Notes under the pieces: generated by a model
Database searches by the model: none
Told to the model about the DNA's origin: nothing
The model's input: the letters and a program-made list of their open reading frames with translations, nothing else
Shown here: positions 44,573 to 52,630 of the stretch, piece after piece
Position numbering within the stretch: the stretch's first letter is position 1
Layout: the number at the start of each line of letters is the position of its first letter
Program-made: the position numbers and the translations under genes
Assembly: GCA_910580205.1 (NCBI GenBank)
Contig: CAJTVP010000005.1
Span: forward strand, 36,699-100,698
DNA: 64,000 nucleotides
Source: an uncultured Eggerthellaceae bacterium
GTDB taxonomy: Bacteria > Actinomycetota > Coriobacteriia > Coriobacteriales > Eggerthellaceae
Reading direction: 5' to 3'

Positions 44573-46207
44573 TTATCCGCCGATCCCTTCACGAACGGAT
44601 GGCCTCTTTGCATCTCCTGAGCGATGGCGTCGAGCCCCATCCATCACGATCCAGCCGATTCGCCGCCATCCTAATACTGCAAGGATCACATAGATGGGGG
44701 CATAGATGTAGAGATATCTTGCACGGCATTCAAAAACAAGAAGGAAGAGAAAAAGGAAGATCAGAGATAAGCACATGGCCTTGAGCGGGTCGCCTGCCGG
44801 TTTCTTTGAGAAGCAAAAACCTAGAACTCCTACGAGCGCCAAATACCAGATCACCTGCATCGGAAGCTCAAAAGGAGCACTGGAATCATAAGTAGTTTTA
44901 TGGCCAATACCGTAGACCTTCGAGAAGAAAGTGGCGGGATCGTGAGCGGTCATGAAGAAGTTCCCATCGCCACCCCATGTGAAAGTGCCATCGTTGTACG
45001 TGATGAGGATCTTGTTCAGGAACAGATTCGCAAAACCACCCGGGAACATATCGATGGCGCGCTGCGCGGCGATGCGGAGATTCGCTGATGATCTCTCTTC
45101 TTTCGTTGCAAAAGAGGCCGACTCTACGACATCCGCCTCACACCAGCAGCCATAAGAATCCTCATTCAGCCCCATTTTCAGAAAATGAGTGGAGGAGAAC
45201 TCTTTGTTGGGATCCAGAGGAACGGGGAAGGTGCTTTTCACGATCGAAACAGTGGACATCGCCAGAACGCAAGCGAGCAGAACGGCACCCAAGGTCTTTG
45301 CCGCCTCGATGACTCGCTGGCGCATTGCGCCTTCGCCCGTTGATGCAAGTTCAGGCTTTGATCCACCATCAGCACATTCTTCTTTTTTCTCGCGGATGAA
45401 TCTGGCGACGCCCACGATCACCGCAGACAGGAAGATGAAAAGGACTGTCGGCTTTATCGTATACCCGATCAGACATGCGAACACCATGCCGCCCCATGCC
45501 AAGGGCCGCCGGTCAACGCAAACATAAAAATACAGGACCAACATGCACCAAGGAAGTGAATATGTATCCGAATAGGGCACCAAGAACCAGGGCGAAAGAC
45601 CAACCCAGGCAAGCGTCAAGAAAAAGGCGCAATAGCCAACAGAGAAGCCCCCGATCCGTTTCGCCACGAATGCCACGATCGGCATAGAGATGCAAACAGA
45701 AACGCAACTCCCGGCGATAGTGCAAAGAACCCCATCTTGGAACCCGAACAGAGGACCGAAATCAGCCATCAGCTGAAAGATCGCCGCAAGGAACACCTGA
45801 TTCGGAAAGTTTGAGAAATAATTCTGGTGGAACTCCCCTGAATGGTCCGCAAAGCTGGTCAGAATATTCACATCCCACGATCCCATGAACCAGCTCGTTT
45901 TCGCAACATAGAGCTGAAAGATCAAAAGAAAGAGGGTGCTTATCCATACGATGAGCCTGAATGGTTTTTCCGAATGAAGCTTTTTCAGCGGAAGAAAACG
46001 AACCAAAAGCAAAGCACCAGCTCCGCAAAGGAGAGCCATGATCAAAACTGGCAAACTGACGAAAGCGAAGGACTGCTTGAACCAATAGCTATAGAAGGGG
46101 GCGACGAAAAGGCAGATGAAAAATGTGATGGAAAGAAGAACGCCCAACGTTGTTTTGATCAAGCCCCGCTGATGCAAGATGAACACGCTCCAAACCGGTA
46201 AAACCAT
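44573..46207 (-). CDS. Polytopic membrane protein, GT39-like
   Basis: 544 residues with about twelve membrane segments. An extracytoplasmic loop carries MGSWDVNILTSFADHSGEFH and NYFSNFPNQVFLAAIFQL, an acidic and aromatic pattern of PMT/GT39-like proteins that use polyprenyl-phosphate sugars. A soluble-looking loop near residues 330-430 contains NKILITYNDGTFTWGGDGNF. The basic tail (ARRHRSGDAKRPSVREG) should be cytoplasmic. Start ATG 46207 has no strong ribosome site; a shorter GTG start about six codons in is possible. Precedes the DUF6541-like gene in an operon. Confidence 0.68.
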   Translation of the reverse strand: MVLPVWSVFILHQRGLIKTTLGVLLSITFFICLFVAPFYSYWFKQSFAFVSLPVLIMALLCGAGALLLVRFLPLKKLHSEKPFRLIVWISTLFLLIFQLYVAKTSWFMGSWDVNILTSFADHSGEFHQNYFSNFPNQVFLAAIFQLMADFGPLFGFQDGVLCTIAGSCVSVCISMPIVAFVAKRIGGFSVGYCAFFLTLAWVGLSPWFLVPYSDTYSLPWCMLVLYFYVCVDRRPLAWGGMVFACLIGYTIKPTVLFIFLSAVIVGVARFIREKKEECADGGSKPELASTGEGAMRQRVIEAAKTLGAVLLACVLAMSTVSIVKSTFPVPLDPNKEFSSTHFLKMGLNEDSYGCWCEADVVESASFATKEERSSANLRIAAQRAIDMFPGGFANLFLNKILITYNDGTFTWGGDGNFFMTAHDPATFFSKVYGIGHKTTYDSSAPFELPMQVIWYLALVGVLGFCFSKKPAGDPLKAMCLSLIFLFLFLLVFECRARYLYIYAPIYVILAVLGWRRIGWIVMDGARRHRSGDAKRPSVREGIGG

Positions 46208-46252
46208 TTGCTGACGAATGGAATGATGCTGTGAGCATTCTATCTGTATGCA

Positions 46253-46287
46253 CTTGCGCCCTCAATGAAAAGAGGGACGAGCGCAAG
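46253..46287. other. Imperfect inverted repeat in the divergent spacer 46208-46442
   Basis: CTTGCGCCCTC and GAGGGACGAGCGCAAG pair as a 7-base outer stem and 4-base inner stem separated by a 4-base bulge, with an 8-base loop. There is no T-run, so it is not a terminator. It lies between the divergent starts at 46207 and 46443 and could be an operator or chance; the rest of this 235-base spacer shows nothing I can name. Confidence 0.25.
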
Positions 46288-46442
46288 GGAAGAATGGGGC
46301 ATTCGCATCACCGCGCCCAACAAAGCAAGTGCGCATCTGCATGATACACCGTTCCAGCACTCTCGTCCGCGCCCTTTATGAATCTCTTCGAATGAGATAC
46401 CATGAATGCAGCTTTTCCGCGAACACGTTAGGATTGCAAATC

Positions 46443-47177
46443 ATGTCAGATACCCTTTATATGGTAATGCCCGCTTACAACGAAGCGGAGAACATAGCGG
46501 AAGTGGTATCAGAATGGCACCCTATCATCGAATCTCTGAACAAGAGCGGAAACAACGATGACAGCAGGCTCGTCATCTTCAATGACGGCAGCAAAGATGA
46601 CACTTTATCAGTGCTTGAAAGCCTCAAGGAATCCTATCCCTATCTGGTGGTCGTAGACAAGAAGAACTCCGGTCATGGCGACACTTTGATCCATGCTTAC
46701 AAGTACGCATTGGACCATGATGCGGACTACATCTTCCAGACAGACAGCGATGGGCAGACCGCTCCGACGGAGTTCGATCAGTTCTGGCAGCAGCGCACAG
46801 CCTACGATGCCATCATCGGCTCAAGAACGCATCGCCAGGATGGAGCTTCCCGCGTGTTCGTCACGAAAACGCTGAAAGCCGTGGTCAAGCACTCATTCGG
46901 AGTGGAATGCGAAGACGCGAATACGCCGTTCCGCCTCATGAGCTCGAACACGCTCGCCAAGAACCTCGCCTTCGTCCCTGATGGATACAACCTGACCAAC
47001 GTTCTCCTGTCAGTCATTTACCTCAAGTCAGGCCAGCGCGTGAAGTTCATCCCCATCACGTTCAAGCCTCGACAGGGGGGGGTCAATTCCATCAACCTCA
47101 AGAGCATCACGAAGATCGGCATTCAGGCGGTAAAGGACTTCAAAGAGCTGAACGATACGGTGATCCAGGGGCTGTGA
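46443..47177 (+). CDS. GT2 glycosyltransferase, polyprenyl-phosphate sugar synthase-like
   Basis: 244 residues. YMVMPAYNEAENIAEVVSEW at residues ~6-25, LVIFNDGSKDDTLSVL near 43, NSGHGDTLIHAYKYAL near 72, metal site FQTDSDGQTAP near 100, and IIGSRTHRQDG then ANTPFRLMSS, all of the DPM1/GtrB group; no C-terminal membrane helices. Start ATG 46443 (MSDTLYMVMP) has AGGA nine bases upstream; the frame stays open upstream but that part is not family-like. It converges on a GtrA gene (18-base gap), and GtrA proteins often work with this kind of enzyme. A run of eight G (47075-47082) lies near the 3' end with frame intact. Confidence 0.85.
   Translation: MSDTLYMVMPAYNEAENIAEVVSEWHPIIESLNKSGNNDDSRLVIFNDGSKDDTLSVLESLKESYPYLVVVDKKNSGHGDTLIHAYKYALDHDADYIFQTDSDGQTAPTEFDQFWQQRTAYDAIIGSRTHRQDGASRVFVTKTLKAVVKHSFGVECEDANTPFRLMSSNTLAKNLAFVPDGYNLTNVLLSVIYLKSGQRVKFIPITFKPRQGGVNSINLKSITKIGIQAVKDFKELNDTVIQGL
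47075..47082 (+). repeat. Poly-G run of eight in the GT2 gene
   Basis: Eight G encoding Gln-Gly-Gly-Val near residue 213 of 244. Frame intact at eight. Slippage would change only the C-terminal ~30 residues. Confidence 0.8.
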
Positions 47178-47194
47178 TGCCGCCGGAGATTCGC

Positions 47195-47608
47195 TTACTT
47201 CTCTTCTTCGAAATGCAAACCGAATGAGATCAGCTTGTTCAGCGTGAACTGGAACAGCGCTACGATCACGATAGAGATCAACTTCGCAACGATCATCTGC
47301 ATGCCGAGATAAGATCCTGCCAGCAGCAACAGCTGGGAAAGGATGAGTCCACAAAGGCCCACCGCGAAGAAGATGACCCCACGGCGCACCGGATGATCGA
47401 GCACTTTGAAGTTGTAACGCCTGTTCAAGGTGAAGCTGACCAAGATGCCGCACGGAACCGAGATGCAGTTCGCGATCTCCCACGGAATATGGCATACGTA
47501 GTTCAGAACGTAGAAGATCGCCGTATCCAAGCCAGCAGAAATGCAGCCGATCACGCCATAAAGAAATAAGTTTTTAAGAAGGCTTTGAGAAGTATCAGGC
47601 TTACCCAT
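47195..47608 (-). CDS. GtrA-family membrane protein
   Basis: 137 residues with four membrane segments. LFLYGVIGCISAGLDTAIFY (residues ~14-33) and FTLNRRYNFKVLDHPVRRG are the GtrA signature. GtrA proteins are proposed to flip polyprenyl-phosphate-linked sugars made by GtrB/DPM1-type enzymes such as those at 12609-13370 and 46443-47177. It is the last gene of a minus-strand run after the two-domain glycosyltransferase (35-base gap). GGAG lies ten bases upstream of the ATG. Confidence 0.87.
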   Translation of the reverse strand: MGKPDTSQSLLKNLFLYGVIGCISAGLDTAIFYVLNYVCHIPWEIANCISVPCGILVSFTLNRRYNFKVLDHPVRRGVIFFAVGLCGLILSQLLLLAGSYLGMQMIVAKLISIVIVALFQFTLNKLISFGLHFEEEK

Positions 47609-47643
47609 ATATGAATAACTCCAATTTTTTCATAGCGACCATC

Positions 47644-50394
47644 TCAGTCGAAGCGAGACCGCATCGACTGCAATGCATGGTACCAAACGGTGTCTTGTGC
47701 TCGTTTCGCAGCCCTGACGATAGCCGTGTCAGGCGTCATGATCAAATCGTAAAATGGCTTGATCAGATACGTCTTCCATCCGTTTTCTTTCACGACATTC
47801 AGGAGAGAGTGATCAAGATTCCCCTGGATATAGGCTAAAGACGTGAAGACCTCTTCATCGTCGATGTACTCCATTATGCCTTTATAATAATCTCGTTCTA
47901 TCCGTGTGATCAATGATGAATACAAAAAAGACAGCGAATGCTTGCGGGCGAATTCAAGATTCAGTGATATTCCTTTGACCATATCCCGAACCTGCGGCAA
48001 ACTCCATCTGCACTCTTTATATTCAGCACGATACTCATATACCAGATCAGAAAGACCGTAAAAATCATCCGTGAAATCTATTACCCTCGTCAAAAACACC
48101 GGATCTTCATACCAGCGGAATTCAGGAAAACGGACGCCCCCGCTCGTGAAAATCGATCTGTGATAAATGAATCTCCCCGCCGCATAATCCGTTTCCATTT
48201 GAGTAAATGACTTGAACCCGCTTTCTTTTATATTGTAATAAAAACGCTCCCCGCCATTGAAAGGCTCGACAGATCCATCAGGCTTGAAAAACTCCAATGA
48301 GCCCCCACATACAAGCGCACCATGTTCTTTGGCGGCCGACAGCATTTTCCTCAAAGCATCATCGCCCGAGAAGAAGTCATCAACATCAAGAAAAGCTAGG
48401 TACTCTCCATCTGAAAGCTCTATGCCTCGATTGCGAGCTGCCCCCGCTCCGCCATTGAACTGAGAGACAACGGAAAGATTGTCGAACTCGTCTGCGTAGG
48501 CCTCCAAGATCTCCAGTGAAGAGTCAGGAGTCGCATCGTTCACGCAAACTATCTGGAGATCATCCAGATCTTGCGCGAGAACCGAATTCAGGCAATCCGG
48601 CAGAAATCTTTCAACGTTGTACACGGGGATGACGACAGTAAGAGGAGAAGCATCTTCTGCTCTTTTGGTGCGTAATTTATAAATGAGCGGTGGAAATTGC
48701 AAAGGAGATGGTCTCTCTCCAAATTGAAGCCGGTCATCATACCCTAGATCATCATATGCCCCCTGCACCTTGATCCAAAGCCTTGAAAAAAACTTGTGAT
48801 AAGTTTTCGCCCGCTCATAATCATCTGCACCTAGCTGTTCAGACGCATATTCATAAAGGGCGCCAAATGACGCATTGGTGCAACGAACCTCCTCCAGTTG
48901 AGCACATCTCTCTTTAGCGTCTTTCTCGATCATCCATTCCGGCAAATCTGCCGGGCGCTCTGGGATGGCGCTGCTGTAAAACCCGCAGAACAACAAGGCT
49001 TCCCAGATCGGAAGATTCGTCGATCTCAGTTCTTCCAAATCCCAAAATCCCACAGCCATCTTCTCATCCGCATGAACTGCGGTCTTCTCTCTGCACTCTT
49101 TGATCTTATCAGCAAGCTTTTGCAGCTCTCTATTTGAGCTGATCTTCTCCCTGAGATGAAGAATGGAGAGATTCCGACCTCTCAACCCTTCCAAAGAAAC
49201 CTGCATGACCGGCTTCGCGTCGACGAGGTATTCTCCCATGTGGTATCGAGGGTCCAACTGGGACACATCTGCGCCACCGCCCTTTAGAGACTCCAAAGTC
49301 CCATCAGGCAGAAAATAGATTTCAGAGTTTTCTTGGTATACATCCTTTAAAAGTAAGGACACTTTCTTCAATGCTGGCTCAGCCTGTGAAGAAACGAGAA
49401 TCAGAACTGAATCATCTATCTCAACTGGTCCATAGTGCTCTGCATAAAACCGCCGCGGATTCGCAAGCATTTCTTGAACAAAATCCCAGGCGAAATCATC
49501 AAAATAATCTCTCTTCAATAAGCCCTTCTCGGAAAAATCTTGAAACGTTTCAGCGAATCGCAAGAAAAAGTCATATTGCACCGAGGGAGAGAGGCGCTCC
49601 AGATTCCAAATGTACGTTCCAAGCTGGGCTCTGGGAATACGGTATTTCAGTGCATCGAAAATGTCTGGGTGGTTTTTTGCGTGGTTCCATATCGCATCGT
49701 ACTCATCACAGACGCAAAACAGCTTCCCCGGCGACAGCACCGATGATCCCTCATTGATTCGGTAATGATGAAACGCCTCCTTTGTTAAATACATACGTTC
49801 AGCAAGCGCGATTATCTGATAGTTGAAATAAGTATCTTGAAAAGAGGCTCCAGGAGATTCTAGATACCTTATACCGTTTCCCTCTATCAACGAACGTCTA
49901 TAGACAGAAGTGCATGTGGAGGGCTCTGTTACGAAAATTGAAATGGTATCCCTGGGACGGAAGACCTGATCATACTCACAGCCCTCCAAATACTCCACTA
50001 CGAAATCGTCTGAAGGATCCGTATGCGGTACGTGTCGATAATAATTAGAGCGAACGACATCTGCATCATGCTTTTTGGCAAGCGCATAGAGGGTTTCAAA
50101 CATTTCCAGATCAATGAAATCATCTGGCTCGACAATGCCGATATATTCTCCTCGCGCAGCATCCAGCCCCAGATTCATGGAATTGCCATATCCAGAATTT
50201 GGCTTGGATATTATCTCAATCCTGCTGTCTCGCTTTGCGAACTCTTCCAACAACTCCAAAGAACCGTCGGTAGACCCATCATCAATGCAAATGATCTGTA
50301 TATCTTCCAGCGTTTGACCCGTAATGCTGTTGATGCTTTGCCGCAGATACTTTTGCATGTTGAAGATGGGAACCAGGACGCTCACTTTCGGCAT
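47644..50394 (-). CDS. Two-domain GT2 glycosyltransferase
   Basis: 916 residues with two complete GT-A domains. The first (~1-220): KVSVLVPIFNMQKYLRQSIN, CIDDGSTDGSLELL, NSGYGNSMNLGLDAARGEY and IGIVEPDDFIDLE, where the usual DXD is EPDD. The second (~605-830): LTVVIPVYNVERFLPDCLNS, VCVNDATPDSSLEIL, NGGAGAARNRGIELSDGEYL and AFLDVDDFFSGDD. A ~380-residue middle part (~225-600), charged and helical, matches nothing I recognise. Two-domain enzymes of this sort often add two different sugars or build a polymer backbone. It lies between glf (25-base gap) and gtrA. Base composition looks slightly more AT-rich than the neighbours. Confidence 0.87.
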   Translation of the reverse strand: MPKVSVLVPIFNMQKYLRQSINSITGQTLEDIQIICIDDGSTDGSLELLEEFAKRDSRIEIISKPNSGYGNSMNLGLDAARGEYIGIVEPDDFIDLEMFETLYALAKKHDADVVRSNYYRHVPHTDPSDDFVVEYLEGCEYDQVFRPRDTISIFVTEPSTCTSVYRRSLIEGNGIRYLESPGASFQDTYFNYQIIALAERMYLTKEAFHHYRINEGSSVLSPGKLFCVCDEYDAIWNHAKNHPDIFDALKYRIPRAQLGTYIWNLERLSPSVQYDFFLRFAETFQDFSEKGLLKRDYFDDFAWDFVQEMLANPRRFYAEHYGPVEIDDSVLILVSSQAEPALKKVSLLLKDVYQENSEIYFLPDGTLESLKGGGADVSQLDPRYHMGEYLVDAKPVMQVSLEGLRGRNLSILHLREKISSNRELQKLADKIKECREKTAVHADEKMAVGFWDLEELRSTNLPIWEALLFCGFYSSAIPERPADLPEWMIEKDAKERCAQLEEVRCTNASFGALYEYASEQLGADDYERAKTYHKFFSRLWIKVQGAYDDLGYDDRLQFGERPSPLQFPPLIYKLRTKRAEDASPLTVVIPVYNVERFLPDCLNSVLAQDLDDLQIVCVNDATPDSSLEILEAYADEFDNLSVVSQFNGGAGAARNRGIELSDGEYLAFLDVDDFFSGDDALRKMLSAAKEHGALVCGGSLEFFKPDGSVEPFNGGERFYYNIKESGFKSFTQMETDYAAGRFIYHRSIFTSGGVRFPEFRWYEDPVFLTRVIDFTDDFYGLSDLVYEYRAEYKECRWSLPQVRDMVKGISLNLEFARKHSLSFLYSSLITRIERDYYKGIMEYIDDEEVFTSLAYIQGNLDHSLLNVVKENGWKTYLIKPFYDLIMTPDTAIVRAAKRAQDTVWYHALQSMRSRFD

Positions 50395-50419
50395 AGGAGT
50401 TTCATCCCTTCCGTTGTCA

Positions 50420-51538
50420 TCAATCGAACCATTCGGCGGATTTCGCTAGGGCTGATTTTATCGTGTCTTGCATATCGTAATAACGATACTCGCCAAGCCT
50501 TCCGCCGAAATGCACTACAGGGGAAGCCATTCGTGCAAGCTCATCGGCCTTGGCTTTGTATTGGCCATATCTTGCGAGATTGTTCTCATCTTCAATGGGG
50601 TAATACGGATCAAGGGAAGGATTCCAATCCTGCGGGTATTCTCTTGAGATAACGGTGTTTTCCTGAGCGCCGAATTCAAAGTGCTTATGCTCTATGATCC
50701 GCGTATAAGGGGTATCCCGGTCAGTGAAATTCATCACGGCGACGCCTTGATGATCCTTGCAATGGAGGATCTCCGTCTCGAATCGAAGGCTGCGATACTC
50801 CAATTCGCCGAAGCAGTAATCAAAATATGCATCGATCGCGCCAGTATATACAACCATGTCAGCGATGCTCTCATACCGATCGCGGTGTTGGAGATAATCA
50901 ACCCCCAACTCCACATCGGCACCTTCGAGCATCTTTTCCATGACCTTCGTATAACCGCCTTCGGGAATCCCTTGATAACGATCATTGAAGTAATTGTTGT
51001 CATAAACGAATCGCAACGGAATGCGTCGCATGATGGAAGGGGGCAATTCAGAACAAGGCCTCCCCCATTGCTTTTCCGTATACCCCTTCACCAGCTTTTC
51101 GTAGATGTCCTTTCCAGCCAAAGAAAGGATGTGCTCTTCGAGGTTTCCCGGATTTGCACACTCCAGCCGCTGTTCATTTATTTTCTCGCGGGCGCTTGCA
51201 GGAGTAGGCGTTTTCCAGAGCTCATAGAATGTATTCATGTTGAACGGCAGGTTGTACAGTTCTCCTTTGTAATTGGCTATGGGAGAATTGATGAAGTTGT
51301 TGAACGTGCAGAATTCCTGCATGTAATCCCAGATCACCGGATCATTCGTTCGGAAAATATGAGCACCATAAACATGGACGTTGATTCCTTCGATCTCCTC
51401 TGTATAGCAGTTGCCTCCGATGTGGTCGCGCTTCTCGATGACAAGGGCCCTTTTTCTACGCTTCGTCGCTTCATGGGCGACAACGGAACCGAACAACCCG
51501 CTCCCAACGATGAGAACATCATAATGAGACTGAGACAT
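50420..51538 (-). CDS. glf: UDP-galactopyranose mutase
   Basis: 372 residues, usual length. FAD-binding start YDVLIVGSGLFGSVVAHEA at residues 6-24, VIEKRDHIGGNCYTEE, VHVYGAHIFRTNDP, NSPIANYKGELYNLPFNMNT, EKQWGRPCSELPPSIMRRIP and VYTGAIDAYFDYCFGELEYR are Glf landmarks. It converts UDP-galactopyranose to UDP-galactofuranose in the cytoplasm with reduced FAD. The likely user is the GlfT2-like transferase about 42 kb away at 6937-8889. AAGGAGGAAG stands immediately before the ATG. Followed by the two-domain glycosyltransferase in the same run. Confidence 0.95.
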   Translation of the reverse strand: MSQSHYDVLIVGSGLFGSVVAHEATKRRKRALVIEKRDHIGGNCYTEEIEGINVHVYGAHIFRTNDPVIWDYMQEFCTFNNFINSPIANYKGELYNLPFNMNTFYELWKTPTPASAREKINEQRLECANPGNLEEHILSLAGKDIYEKLVKGYTEKQWGRPCSELPPSIMRRIPLRFVYDNNYFNDRYQGIPEGGYTKVMEKMLEGADVELGVDYLQHRDRYESIADMVVYTGAIDAYFDYCFGELEYRSLRFETEILHCKDHQGVAVMNFTDRDTPYTRIIEHKHFEFGAQENTVISREYPQDWNPSLDPYYPIEDENNLARYGQYKAKADELARMASPVVHFGGRLGEYRYYDMQDTIKSALAKSAEWFD

Positions 51539-51679
51539 CTTCCTCCTTCATCCGAGCTTCGTCCTGTGATTATGAACGATTGCACTGTGCTTTGATAGTC
51601 AGAAGCAAGCAGAGTGCAGCTATTCGCCTTGCAGCCAAACCGACCTGTGCTCCATAGGAGGGAAATGACCTTCAATCCA

Positions 51680-52630
51680 TCAGCAGCGGACCGATTTTCC
51701 ATTCCTAGAGAACAGATCTTTCCAGTCGCTCGCAGCCAAGACAGTGCCGCAAAGTATGGCGATGCAGCACACGATCTCAATGGGGCCGGGAACGGCACCA
51801 AGAAGGACCAAGCCGAAAAGAACCGCCCAGGCAGAATAGGAGATGTTGAGAGCCATGCCCTTCGCCGCACCGATGACTGAGATGCCCTTGTAGTAGAAGA
51901 GATACGAAACGGCGCCAGCAAGCCCGGCAAGAGCGACGATGGATGTAGCCATGGTGGGGAAAGCCGCAGCTGTGAATGCCCAGGCACCGAACAAGGGAAG
52001 CACGAAGATGCAGTAAACGAGCGCTGATGTTGTTTCACGGATCTGGAGCGCGGTTTCGTTGTCGACCGCATCATCCTTCATTCCCCAAGCGCAAAGCACC
52101 GCTTCGGAACCCCACCCGATGACGCAGGCCGATGCCCCCAACAAACCGATCACCGCGTCACCGGTGACAGCGGTGTCAGACGTGAGATATCCCATGGCGA
52201 TGATTCCGGCCAGCGCAACGAAAAGAGCGATGACCTGCTTCCAATCCATGCGCTCTTTCAAGAGAAGGACCGCCATGACCGTTCCGAATGCCGGGTAGAA
52301 CGATGAGATGATGGCGGTATATCCAGCACCGATGTTATTGATGGCGATCACGTAACCAGTCATGCCAATAGGGCCGCCAAGCAGTGCGCCTAGCATAACG
52401 ACCTTGCCACTGCGTGTTTTGAGAGCGGCAAGGGTATCCTTCAGTCGCCCACGGATGCCCATGTACAGGAACAGCCAGAATGCGCAGAACACATCATGCA
52501 AGGCTGCACCCACGATGGCTGCCAAAGCGATCGCCTCCGCCGTGCCGATATAAGGCGCCATGGAAAGGCCGATGCCCAGAATGACCGTATCAAGTCCCCA
52601 AAGAAGGCCGCTCATAAGCCCGTATTTCAT
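51680..52630 (-). CDS. licB: DMT/EamA transporter, probable choline uptake (LicB-like)
   Basis: 316 residues with ten hydrophobic segments in two five-helix halves, the EamA/DMT pattern. MKYGLMSGLLWGLDTVILGI and GGPIGMTGYVIAINNIGAGY recall LicB of phosphocholine loci. Its start overlaps the stop of the LicC-LicA fusion (ATGA), so uptake and activation are co-expressed. Choline is the inferred substrate from this pairing; the fold alone does not show it. Without the context it would be called a drug/metabolite transporter. Confidence 0.85.
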   Translation of the reverse strand: MKYGLMSGLLWGLDTVILGIGLSMAPYIGTAEAIALAAIVGAALHDVFCAFWLFLYMGIRGRLKDTLAALKTRSGKVVMLGALLGGPIGMTGYVIAINNIGAGYTAIISSFYPAFGTVMAVLLLKERMDWKQVIALFVALAGIIAMGYLTSDTAVTGDAVIGLLGASACVIGWGSEAVLCAWGMKDDAVDNETALQIRETTSALVYCIFVLPLFGAWAFTAAAFPTMATSIVALAGLAGAVSYLFYYKGISVIGAAKGMALNISYSAWAVLFGLVLLGAVPGPIEIVCCIAILCGTVLAASDWKDLFSRNGKSVRC

